This document shows, piece by piece, positions 1-7,243 of a DNA stretch of 7,337 nt. How positions within the stretch are numbered: the stretch's first letter is position 1; every line of letters starts with the position of its first letter. The position numbers and the translations under genes were made by a program. The stretch is from Rubrobacter sp. (lineage in GTDB: Bacteria; Actinomycetota; Rubrobacteria; Rubrobacterales; Rubrobacteraceae). The notes below the pieces were generated by a model. That model had not been told where the DNA came from. It did no database searches and saw only the letters and a program-made list of their open reading frames with translations. Where the stretch lies: assembly GCA_016781725.1 (NCBI GenBank), contig JADDPU010000427.1, forward strand, positions 1-7,337, written 5' to 3'.

Positions 1-2
1 CC

Positions 3-122
3 GGCGTCGGCGCGCCGCCGTGGACGTGGCCGCTCGACGAGCAGGCGATCGACCTGCTGCACAAGGCGATTTACGCCTTCGCCACCGGCGCCGCCGCCGA
101 CCGGCTCGTACCGGGCCGCTAG
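3..122 (+). CDS. C-terminal end of an unidentified protein (5' part outside window)
   Basis: An open frame enters from the left edge and ends at TAG 120-122, giving 39 residues that begin GVGAPPWTWPLDEQAI and end in DRLVPGR. The amphipathic stretch around LLHKAIYAFATG looks like a C-terminal helix. Codons are almost all G/C-ending, matching the genes around it, and this frame is more protein-like than the overlapping Arg-rich frame. The fragment is too short to name, and no catalytic motif is visible. A stem-loop (104-154) starts inside its last codons and would suit transcript termination here. The coding call is moderately safe and the function is unknown. Confidence 0.55.
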   Translation, partial: GVGAPPWTWPLDEQAIDLLHKAIYAFATGAAADRLVPGR

Positions 123-154
123 CCCGGCGCCTACCGGCTACTCCCGGTACGGGC
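104..154 (+). terminator. Fold-back stem enclosing the stop codon of the upstream gene
   Basis: GCTCGTACCGGG (104-115) can pair with CCCGGTACGGGC (143-154). This gives 12 bp with a single U-G wobble (T106/G152), and the stop codon 120-122 lies in the 27-nt apical part. Smaller alternatives compete with it: CCGGGC 111-116 with GCCCGG 122-127, and TACCGG 132-137 with CCGGTA 144-149. No T-run follows, so this would be a non-canonical terminator or a 3'-end-stabilising fold. The pairing is seen directly; the terminator role is inferred. Confidence 0.4.
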
Positions 155-399
155 GGGGTAGGACGAGAGGGCGCGAGCAAACTCCCTCGAACTCCTCACG
201 GGCGCGGTTCGAGGTATCCTACCCCCGCACCGACGGGCCGGTCCGGGGTCTCGTACCCGCCCCGCCGGTCTGGTCGATGGGGCGGCATCGAAGCCCTACC
301 CGGGGGTGGCCCACCGGCGTCGGCGCCTGCGGAGTACCCGGCCCGTTGCATCGTGTGGTACGTTTCCCTGTAGAGGTCCCTTTTTAGAGGTTCGGCGGA

Positions 400-419
400 C
401 GCCGCGTCCCGGCGCGGCG
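400..419 (+). promoter_or_regulatory. GC hairpin abutting the ribosome binding site of the DUF255 gene
   Basis: CGCCGCG (400-406) pairs perfectly with CGCGGCG (413-419) across the 6-nt loop TCCCGG. The right arm ends on the first G of the Shine-Dalgarno GGGAGG (419-424). In the mRNA, this stem would sit at the edge of the ribosome landing site and could slow or tune initiation. In such GC-rich DNA it could also be a chance stem. A regulatory role is inferred only from position. Confidence 0.3.
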
Positions 420-424
420 GGAGG
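419..424 (+). promoter_or_regulatory. Ribosome binding site deciding the start at 433
   Basis: GGGAGG lies 8 nt before ATG 433. An in-frame GTG at 424 would overlap this site and has no good site of its own. ATG 433 is therefore preferred; it gives the family-typical N-terminus MANRLANETSPYLLQH. Confidence 0.7.
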
Positions 425-432
425 TGGAGGAG

Positions 433-2487
<2,055 letters not shown>

Positions 2488-2666
2488 TACCAGCCGGGAG
2501 CCGCGGACGGCCTCTGCGCCTTTCTGTCCATTTTGGCGCTCGCGCCGCACCGGGGGTTAAGCTTGCGCCGAGCTGGGTATGAGGGGAGCTACGCTACCGC
2601 GGGGGTCTAGCAGAAGGCCGTGTAACCGGCTCGCGGAGAGCGTTGGTGGAGGCACGACGACTAGAC

Positions 2667-2673
2667 GGGAGGA
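2667..2673 (+). promoter_or_regulatory. Ribosome binding site deciding the start at 2679
   Basis: GGGAGGA lies 5 nt before ATG 2679. The frame is open further upstream to a TTG at 2643, but no Shine-Dalgarno lies at a useful distance before that codon. ATG 2679 is preferred. Confidence 0.7.
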
Positions 2674-2678
2674 TCGCG

Positions 2679-3233
2679 ATGGGCAAACTATCTACCGCTG
2701 GCTGGGTGGCCCACAACCTGGGTCTGAGCGCATGCTTGGGAGGGCTGCTCTTCGGCAAGCTCGCCCTCAACCCGAACCTGGAGGTCTTGAGCGACAGGTC
2801 CGACCGCGGCAAGCTCCTGAACACCACCTGGAACCGCTACAACGCCGTCAACGCCGCCTCGCTCGGTACCGCGGCGGCTACCTGGTTCGTGGGGCGGGCC
2901 GGGATCTCGGGCGACGTCATCGACGATGAGGCCCGCGGTTACGTGCTGGCCAAAGACGTTCTCTTTATCGCCTCGGCCCTGAGCGGCCTCGCGAGCATCA
3001 TCGCGGGCCGCAGGCTCACGTCGCAGGCCCCTGAGGGCGCCGTGCCCATAGAGTCGGGGACGGAGCCCGCGGCGGAGACGCCGGAGGAGGCGGCCGGGCT
3101 GCTGCGTACCGTCAACCAGCTCAGTAACCTCAACATAGGGCTCATCGCCGCCATCATCGCCGTCACGACGATCCTCTCCCAGAAGGCCGGCCAGTCTACC
3201 AGGTGGAGCCTGGCCTCCAGGTTCCTGCCCTAG
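2679..3233 (+). CDS. Small integral membrane protein of unknown function, four predicted helices
   Basis: This 184-residue protein starts MGKLSTAGWVAHNLGLSA. By eye it has four hydrophobic segments: about 9-30, 57-73, 89-109 and 151-168. Between helices 1 and 2 is a polar loop with NTTWNRYNAVN (48-58). Between helices 3 and 4 is a long Pro/Glu/Ala-rich linker (about 115-140). There is no cleavable signal peptide and no obvious catalytic or metal site. The layout recalls small four-helix membrane families such as DUF1772 or DUF4149, but I cannot see a diagnostic motif and make no assignment. It follows the DUF255 gene by 191 bases and converges on the amidase gene with only 44 bases between stop codons. 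Codon use matches the neighbours. It is a real gene with high likelihood; its function is unknown. Confidence 0.85.
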   Translation: MGKLSTAGWVAHNLGLSACLGGLLFGKLALNPNLEVLSDRSDRGKLLNTTWNRYNAVNAASLGTAAATWFVGRAGISGDVIDDEARGYVLAKDVLFIASALSGLASIIAGRRLTSQAPEGAVPIESGTEPAAETPEEAAGLLRTVNQLSNLNIGLIAAIIAVTTILSQKAGQSTRWSLASRFLP

Positions 3234-3238
3234 CCTCC

Positions 3239-3253
3239 AGGCTACTGTAGCCT
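3239..3253. repeat. Short inverted repeat between convergent genes
   Basis: AGGCTAC (3239-3245) and GTAGCCT (3247-3253) are exact reverse complements around a single T. As RNA this folds to a 5-bp stem with a 5-nt loop. It starts 5 nt past the stop codon of the membrane-protein gene and sits just left of the 40-bp palindrome. It may be a minor part of the same termination region. Confidence 0.35.
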
Positions 3254-3259
3254 CGCCTG

Positions 3260-3299
3260 GCCGCTGGCCATCTTCGACTAGTCGAAGATGGCCAGCGGC
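3260..3299. terminator. Perfect 40-bp palindrome, probable bidirectional terminator at convergent gene ends
   Basis: GCCGCTGGCCATCTTCGAC (3260-3278), then TA, then GTCGAAGATGGCCAGCGGC (3281-3299): 19-bp arms around a self-complementary TA with no spacer. Pairing continues as C3256, C3257, T3258 with A3300, G3301, G3302 if G3259 is bulged. The right arm is the end of the amidase coding sequence (L-A-I-F-D), and its TAG is the complement of 3278-3280. The left arm is an inverted copy of the same codons. The strong stem lies between convergent genes, so termination of both is plausible. There is no T-tract on either strand, so it is not a classical Rho-independent site. Confidence 0.6.
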
Positions 3300-4210
3300 A
3301 GGTAGGAGGAGACTATCCAGTTCGGGGCGTCGACGATCTCGGAGATCCTGAGGTCGACCACCAGGCTCGCCAGCACGTAGGCCTCGACGGGCTCGAGCCC
3401 GTAGGTCGTGCTGATGTGCTCGACCATCGCCCTCAAGGAGTCTTTAGCCGCCTGCATAAGGTCCGGGTTGACGCCCATCGTGGCGTACCACCCGAGGTCC
3501 TCGACCATCGGCGTGAGGGGGCCCGGGGTCTGGAACTGGGGGGCCGGGATGCTCCTGTTCTTGATGAGGTCGAAGCGCAGCGTGGCGTACATGGGGCACT
3601 CGATGCCGGTGACGCAGACCTCGCCGTCGCCCTGGGCGGCGTGGGCGTCGCCGCAGGAGAAGAGCGCGCCCTCGTGCTGCACCGGCAGGTACAGAATCGA
3701 GCCTTTCGTTATGTGGCGGGTGTCCATGTTGCCGCCGAACGGACCAGGGGGCATGATGAGGGGCTTCTCTGGGCCCGTGGGGCTCACGCCCATGGTCCCG
3801 AAGAAGGGCTCTATGGGGATGGCGATGCCGTCCGTAAAGCGGGTGTAGTCCCCGTTGGTGAGGTCGAAGATCTTGAGGTAAGCGTCGGGGAAGTCCTCGG
3901 GCAGGAGCCCGAAGCCGGGGATGACTGCAGTCCAGCCCCAGCCCTGGGTGTGGATGTCAAGGACCTCGACGGCCAGAACGTCGCCAGGCTCGGCGCCAGC
4001 CATAGCGACGGGCCCGGCCAAAGGGTAGAGGCGCTCCCAGTCCAGGCCGGCGAGGGCCTCTGAGGTGGAGGTAGGCGTGATCTGGCCGTCCGAGACCTCC
4101 CTGGTGTGGTAGACGACAGTGTCGCCGGGCTCGACCGTGAGCGCGGGCGCAAGCTCGTTGTCCCAGACGTAGTGGACCTGATCCTCGGGGAAGTAGTGGG
4201 TCTTGGTCAT
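3278..4210 (-). CDS. Acetamidase/formamidase family protein (FmdA_AmdA)
   Basis: A 310-residue protein, the usual length for this family, which hydrolyses short amides such as formamide or acetamide to the acid and ammonia in the cytosol. Family marks in order are VEPGDTVVYHTREVSDGQIT (26-45), PLAGPVAMAGAEPGDVLAVEVLDI (63-86, an all-beta core element), GWGWTAVIPGFG (90-101), GGNMDTRH (159-166) and GDAHAAQGDGEVCVTGIEC (187-205). The Asp, His and Glu residues in these motifs are the likely metal and active-site residues; this is family knowledge and was not modelled here. Start ATG 4210 has GAGGAGG (complement of 4219-4225) 8 nt upstream. It lies 88 bases downstream of the PLP-enzyme gene in the same direction, so co-transcription is possible. 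A hairpin (4226-4246) abuts its ribosome site. Its last codons form half of the 40-bp palindrome. Substrate is not predictable from sequence. Confidence 0.93.
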   Translation of the reverse strand: MTKTHYFPEDQVHYVWDNELAPALTVEPGDTVVYHTREVSDGQITPTSTSEALAGLDWERLYPLAGPVAMAGAEPGDVLAVEVLDIHTQGWGWTAVIPGFGLLPEDFPDAYLKIFDLTNGDYTRFTDGIAIPIEPFFGTMGVSPTGPEKPLIMPPGPFGGNMDTRHITKGSILYLPVQHEGALFSCGDAHAAQGDGEVCVTGIECPMYATLRFDLIKNRSIPAPQFQTPGPLTPMVEDLGWYATMGVNPDLMQAAKDSLRAMVEHISTTYGLEPVEAYVLASLVVDLRISEIVDAPNWIVSSYLPLAIFD

Positions 4211-4225
4211 ACAGCGAACCTCCTC

Positions 4226-4246
4226 ATCGTCCGTCTCCCGGACGAT
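4226..4246 (-). promoter_or_regulatory. Hairpin directly upstream of the amidase ribosome binding site
   Basis: ATCGTCCG (4226-4233) and CGGACGAT (4239-4246) are perfect 8-bp arms around a 5-nt loop, read on the minus strand as GGAGA. In the minus-strand mRNA the stem ends at base 4226, and the Shine-Dalgarno GAGGAGG begins at the very next base (4225). Placement in the 88-base gap suggests either an mRNA-processing or stabilising element, or translational control of the amidase separate from the upstream gene. The stem is seen; the role is inferred. Confidence 0.45.
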
Positions 4247-4292
4247 ACTCTCTCAACTCGCGACGACTATTTCCACCCCCGCAACGGCGAAG

Positions 4293-4317
4293 GGCCCCTC
4301 ACAGTCGCCCGAGGGCC
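4293..4317 (-). terminator. Weak stem-loop enclosing the stop codon of the PLP-enzyme gene
   Basis: On the minus strand GGCCCTC (complement of 4311-4317) can pair with GAGGGGCC (complement of 4293-4300). This makes 7 bp with one bulged base and a 10-nt loop, and the TGA stop (4299-4301) lies at the base of the loop. No T-run follows. It could be a partial terminator between the two minus-strand genes or a chance GC-rich stem. Confidence 0.25.
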
Positions 4318-5534
4318 TGCTCGATATCGGCGGCGACGTCCTCGGGGTGCTCGATGCCGACCGAGAGCCGGACCAGGTTCTCCCCGACCCCGAGCCGCGC
4401 GCGGCGGGCGGGGGAGAGCTCGCGGTGCGAGGAGGTGGCCGGGTGGATGGCCAGCGTGTAGACGTCGCCCAAGGACGGGGCCTTGACGCAAAGCTCGAGC
4501 GCGTTGAGGAACTCGAAGGCAGCCTCCCTGCCCTCCTCCTTAAGTTCGAAGGAGACGAGGCCGCCGGTGTCGGAGAGCACCCGCAGGGCTGTCTCGTGGT
4601 CGGGGTGGTCCTCGAGGGAAGGGTGGTTGACCCTCGCGATCTTGGGGTTGGAGACCAGGCGGTTCGCTATCCGGCGCGCGTTCTCGCACTGGCGTTCGAT
4701 CCGCAGCGGGAGCGTCTTGAGGCCCCTGTGGGCGAGCCAGGCCTCGAAGGGTCCGAGCACGCCCCCGACCAGCTTGCGCAGCTGCTCGACGGCGGCGTCG
4801 TAGGGCGGGCCGCAGGCGACGACCCCGGCTATCAGGTCGCCGTGGCCGGAGAGGTACTTGGTAGCGCTGTGGACGACGATGTCCGCCCCGAGATCCAAGG
4901 GCCGCTGCAGGCAGGGGGTGCCGAAGGTGTTGTCCACGATCAGGGCGGCCCCGGCGTCCCTGGTTATCTCGGAGAGGCGGGGCACGTCGGCGACGCGCAA
5001 GAGCGGGTTGGAGATGGACTCGACGACCACGGCGCGGGGTTCTAGTTGTGCTACCTTCTTCTCCACCGCCCCGAGGTCGTAGGCGTCGACGAAGCGGGTC
5101 TCGACGCCGTTCGCGCCGAAGACTTGCACGAGCAGCGTCGCCGTCGAGCCGTAGAGCTGCTCCGCCGCCAGGACCGTCGCCCCGTTAGTCAGCTCCGCCG
5201 CAGCGAGCGCCGCGTGGGTGGCGGCCATCCCCGAGGCGAAGGCGAAGGCTCTTACTCCCGTCCGGGTTCCGGCGTCGCCATCGGGCGTTTCCAGGGAGGC
5301 CAGCGCCTCCTCGAAGGCGCCCACGGTCGGGTTGCCGTAACGGGCGTAGCTGTAGCCCTCCTCCTCGCCGCCGAGCACGCGGTCGGTAGTCTCGATGTTG
5401 GGGTGGGAGAAGGTGGTCGAGGCGTAGATGGGGGTCGAGATCGGGCAGAAGCTCCCGTTCTGCCCGTCTCCTCTCTTCGCCCGGCGCTCGCCGGAGTGGA
5501 CGGCGCGGGTCTCTAAACGTCTCGGCTGATCCAT
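4299..5534 (-). CDS. PLP-dependent Cys/Met metabolism (trans-sulfuration) enzyme
   Basis: A 411-residue fold-type I PLP enzyme of the cystathionine gamma-synthase/lyase and O-acetylhomoserine sulfhydrylase family. It opens RRLETRAVHSGE. It carries SYARYGNPT (62-70; Y63 and R65 reach the cofactor phosphate of the partner subunit), FASGMAA (99-105), Y128 stacking on PLP in LYGST, DNTFGTP (201-207; D201 holds the ring nitrogen) and HSATKYLSGHGD (222-233) with K226 as the Schiff-base lysine. The C-terminal VRLSVGIEHPEDV is the family's substrate-carboxylate region. The position after YG is Ser130, where methionine gamma-lyases have Cys and synthases mostly Gly, so the exact reaction is open. ATG 5534 is preferred because the frame further upstream lacks family sequence. 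The Shine-Dalgarno is weak, and a -10-like TAGGAT sits 8 nt before the ATG. The enzyme is cytosolic and usually a tetramer. Family is firm; subfunction is not. Confidence 0.93.
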   Translation of the reverse strand: MDQPRRLETRAVHSGERRAKRGDGQNGSFCPISTPIYASTTFSHPNIETTDRVLGGEEEGYSYARYGNPTVGAFEEALASLETPDGDAGTRTGVRAFAFASGMAATHAALAAAELTNGATVLAAEQLYGSTATLLVQVFGANGVETRFVDAYDLGAVEKKVAQLEPRAVVVESISNPLLRVADVPRLSEITRDAGAALIVDNTFGTPCLQRPLDLGADIVVHSATKYLSGHGDLIAGVVACGPPYDAAVEQLRKLVGGVLGPFEAWLAHRGLKTLPLRIERQCENARRIANRLVSNPKIARVNHPSLEDHPDHETALRVLSDTGGLVSFELKEEGREAAFEFLNALELCVKAPSLGDVYTLAIHPATSSHRELSPARRARLGVGENLVRLSVGIEHPEDVAADIEQALGRL

Positions 5535-5542
5535 GTTCGCAT

Positions 5543-5572
5543 ATCCTAACCTATCCTGGCCCGCCGTCGAAA
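5543..5572 (-). promoter_or_regulatory. Possible promoter for the PLP-enzyme gene, near-leaderless
   Basis: On the minus strand TTTCGA (complement of 5567-5572) and TAGGAT (complement of 5543-5548) are separated by 18 bp. TAGGAT ends 8 nt before ATG 5534, so transcription would begin at or just before the start codon. Leaderless mRNAs with a TANNNT box at this distance are common in actinobacteria. The -35 match is poor; the weak Shine-Dalgarno fits the idea. Confidence 0.35.
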
Positions 5573-5735
5573 GGAGGAGCCGCGACGTATCATCGGACCG
5601 TCGGGAACTCACGCGGAGCGGACGCCTGGGGGCATGCAAGCTTCAACGCGGAAGTGTATGATGAATCCGTTTTATGTCGAGGGCGGGTGATCCTGGGTTT
5701 ACGTTCGCTTCCCGTCTCTTGCAAAGAAGGGTGTT

Positions 5736-6653
5736 ATGGGGATGAGGAAGAGCGTATCACTGCTAGCTTTGATGGCCTTAGCGGTGCTGTTGGCTTGCAT
5801 GACGGCCGCGCTCGCGGCCGGGCCGGGCGTCGGGCAGCCGGCGAGCGTAACCCTCGTAGGCGCAGGCGACATAGCCAGCTGCTCCCAGAACAACGACAGC
5901 GCCACGGCGAGGCTGCTAAGCCGCATACCGGGGACCGTCTACACTTTAGGGGACAACGTCTACCCTTACGGCGTCACCGAGAAGTTCCGCGATTGCTACG
6001 ACCCCACCTGGGGCAAGTACAAGAGGCGCACCAAGCCCACGGCGGGCAACCACGAGTACTTCAACGAGAACTTCGACACCACGGTGGCCGGGCCCTACTT
6101 CGACTACTTCGGGGCGCGAGCCGGAGCTCGGGGCAAGGGCTACTACAGCTACGACCGCGGAAGCTGGCACATAGTGGCCCTAAACAGCAACTGCAACAAG
6201 GTGGGAGGGTGCGGCAGGCGTTCTGCGCAGGGACGCTGGCTTCGGAGGGATCTTGCCAACAACCCCACAGATTGCACCCTTGCCTACTTCCATCACCCCC
6301 TCTATGCCTCCGGTACCGGCAGCGATACCCCCGAGGTGAAGCCCTTCTGGAAGATCCTCTACAACCAGGGCGCAGAGGTGATACTTTCGGGACACGCCCA
6401 CCGCTACGAGCGTTTCCGCCCGATAACCCCGGGCGGCGCGCGATCGCCGAAGGGCATCCGTCAGTTCATCGTAGGGACCGGAGGCGAGCCGGGCGGAGAA
6501 CAGTTCGGTCCGAACGACCCCAACATGCAGGTCATGAAACGCAACACCCCAGGTGTCCTGAAGCTCACCCTCCGGGTCGACTCTTACGCGTGGAAGTTCG
6601 TACCAGTAGCGGGTGAGACGTTCACCGACTCGGGTACGGACCCGTGCCGCTAG
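5736..6653 (+). CDS. Exported calcineurin-like metallophosphoesterase
   Basis: A 305-residue protein with an N-terminal export signal: positive start (MGMRK), hydrophobic run about 6-20, and ALAAG near 25-29 that suits signal peptidase I. An alternative LLAC at 18-21 resembles a weak lipobox. The mature part carries all calcineurin-type dimetal motifs in order: GDIA (D45), GDNVY (D73), GNHEY (N105, H106), FHHPLY (H186) and SGHAHRYER (H220, H222). A two-metal phosphomonoesterase or phosphodiesterase acting outside the membrane is expected, with unknown substrate. Six cysteines in the mature part (49, 87, 153, 159, 180, 304) may form disulfides, consistent with export. ATG 5736 has GAAGGG 4 nt upstream, and ATG 5742 is at 10 nt, so the true start may be either. 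It diverges from the PLP-enzyme gene with a 201-base gap. Codon use matches the neighbours except in the signal peptide, which is lower in GC as is common. Confidence 0.92.
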   Translation: MGMRKSVSLLALMALAVLLACMTAALAAGPGVGQPASVTLVGAGDIASCSQNNDSATARLLSRIPGTVYTLGDNVYPYGVTEKFRDCYDPTWGKYKRRTKPTAGNHEYFNENFDTTVAGPYFDYFGARAGARGKGYYSYDRGSWHIVALNSNCNKVGGCGRRSAQGRWLRRDLANNPTDCTLAYFHHPLYASGTGSDTPEVKPFWKILYNQGAEVILSGHAHRYERFRPITPGGARSPKGIRQFIVGTGGEPGGEQFGPNDPNMQVMKRNTPGVLKLTLRVDSYAWKFVPVAGETFTDSGTDPCR

Positions 6654-6657
6654 AGGT

Positions 6658-6672
6658 GATCCTCCGGGGATC
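6658..6672 (+). terminator. Weak stem-loop after the metallophosphoesterase gene
   Basis: GATCC (6658-6662) and GGATC (6668-6672) flank a 5-nt loop, beginning 4 nt after the stop codon. The outer AGGT (6654-6657) and ACCT (6677-6680) could extend it across an asymmetric bulge. There is no T-tail. It is a possible terminator, low confidence. Confidence 0.22.
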
Positions 6673-6742
6673 GTCTACCTAGGCTCGTAGCAGGTGGACC
6701 CTCCACAAGTCGCGGGCATACTCCACCGCGAACCCTGTCCCC

Positions 6743-6794
6743 CGGCCTCCGGACGTTCGGCACGACCCGCCCCCGATAGACTGACCGGAGGCCG
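6743..6794. repeat. 10-bp inverted repeat upstream of the TPR gene
   Basis: CGGCCTCCGG (6743-6752) and CCGGAGGCCG (6785-6794) are exact reverse complements separated by 32 bp. The spacing is long for a hairpin terminator. It could be a paired protein-binding site in front of the TATACT box at 6825, or the base of a larger RNA stem. The function is inferred only from position. Confidence 0.35.
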
Positions 6795-6824
6795 CACACC
6801 TGGGGGCCGCGCGTCGCGGTGCCC

Positions 6825-6830
6825 TATACT
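6825..6830 (+). promoter_or_regulatory. Possible -10 box for the TPR gene
   Basis: TATACT matches the -10 consensus in five of six bases and stands out in GC-rich sequence. It would give a 5' leader of about 25 nt before GTG 6862. No TTGACA-like -35 is found 16-19 bp upstream; that region is G-rich. An activator-dependent promoter or chance are both possible. Confidence 0.35.
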
Positions 6831-6850
6831 GATCCACTCGAGGGCCGGCG

Positions 6851-6857
6851 GGAGGAG
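6851..6857 (+). promoter_or_regulatory. Ribosome binding site deciding the GTG start at 6862
   Basis: GGAGGAG (GGGAGG core 6850-6855, 6 nt from the start) precedes GTG 6862. The frame is open further upstream to 6694, but that part is Pro/Arg-rich and unlike protein. GTG 6862 is preferred. Confidence 0.7.
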
Positions 6858-6861
6858 CATC

Positions 6862-7176
6862 GTGGAAGATAGGATAAATTACTTCGAGCGGATGCTGGCG
6901 CAGAACCCGGACAATCCGACGGGCCTTCTGGCGCTGGCGAACGAGTATGGCAAGGCCGGGCGCGATGAGGACGAGGCGGCGGTCCTCGAGCGGTACGTGG
7001 CTACCCACGAGGACGAGGGAAACGCCTTTGCCCGCCTCGGCGAGGTGCTCGTGCGCCTGGGGCGCAAGGGCGAGGCCAGAGAGGCCTACGAGAGGGGCAT
7101 CGGCCAGGCCGAGAAGTTCGGCCACACCGGGATGGCCGACGACCTCAGGCTCGCTATCATCCAACTGAACGAGTAG
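6862..7176 (+). CDS. Small tetratricopeptide repeat (TPR) protein
   Basis: A 104-residue, mostly helical cytosolic protein with no signal peptide or membrane segment. TPR-like units are visible. The first is about residues 18-51 (NPTGLLALANEYGKAGRDED followed by AAVLERYVA). The second is about 52-85 (EGNAFARLGEVLVRLGRKGE followed by AREAYERGI). A leading half-unit INYFERMLAQNPDNP and a capping helix MADDLRLAIIQLNE complete it. TPR signature residues are present: Leu/Ala at helix A, Tyr or Leu with Gly at helix turns, and Pro in NPDNP. TPRs are scaffolds for protein contacts; the partner cannot be told from this window. The gene uses a GTG start with a good Shine-Dalgarno and is probably transcribed alone, with a strong stem-loop 95 nt after its stop. 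Confidence 0.85.
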   Translation: MEDRINYFERMLAQNPDNPTGLLALANEYGKAGRDEDEAAVLERYVATHEDEGNAFARLGEVLVRLGRKGEAREAYERGIGQAEKFGHTGMADDLRLAIIQLNE

Positions 7177-7243
7177 GTCTACGGAGGACGCTTCGCGGGT
7201 AAGTACGGCCACGGTGATGTGGGGTATCATAGGGAAGTAAGAG

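Larger units (their letters stand above)
123..432. other. Intergenic stretch of about 310 bases, structured, no gene seen
   Basis: No frame here has convincing codon use or a Shine-Dalgarno-led start. Visible content is the stem at 104-154; an imperfect long-range pairing of GCGGGGTAGGA (153-163) with TCCTACCCCCGC (217-228, one extra C); a weak stem of 164-171 with 182-189; a TAGAGGT direct repeat (371-377 and 385-391); and a GC hairpin at 400-419. A weak promoter-like pair TTGCAT (346-351) and TAGAGG (371-376) with a 19-bp gap could drive the gene at 433. It is too degenerate to call as a promoter. Confidence 0.4.

Noticed and set aside
20..373. A long Arg/Pro-rich plus-strand frame across the first intergenic region.
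   Set aside because: It overlaps a better coding end at 3-122 in another frame, has no Shine-Dalgarno, and its composition is typical of an antisense or off-frame GC-rich shadow.
2535..2546. GGCGCTCGCGCC hairpin after the DUF255 gene, with TTTT beside it.
   Set aside because: The T-run lies before the stem on the plus strand and reads as A-run after it on the minus strand, so it is not a terminator on either.
3416..4063. A 215-codon plus-strand frame opposite the amidase gene.
   Set aside because: The minus strand carries recognisable amidase motifs through the whole span, so this is its shadow.
5570..5577. AAAGGAGG-type Shine-Dalgarno on the plus strand in the divergent gap.
   Set aside because: No start codon follows at a usable distance (the next bases lack ATG, GTG or TTG leading a long frame).
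5631..5643. GGCATGCAAGCTT, identical to 13 bases of the pUC polylinker (SphI-HindIII).
   Set aside because: The flanking bases differ on both sides from any vector I know and no further vector sequence follows. Treated as chance.
5657..5662. TATGAT as a -10 box for the metallophosphoesterase gene.
   Set aside because: No acceptable -35 sequence is found 16-19 bp upstream, and the leader would be about 70 nt. Too weak to list as a feature.
6679..6738. Minus-strand residues ending in VEYARDLWRVHLLRA before a TAG, resembling the end of a degraded gene.
   Set aside because: The frame continues only as antisense to the TPR gene. There is no second piece of a known family and the stretch is too short to support a pseudogene call.
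6676..6745. Checked for a tRNA because of GTTCG-like and paired segments on the minus strand.
   Set aside because: No acceptor stem, anticodon arm or T-arm pairing of the right lengths can be assembled.
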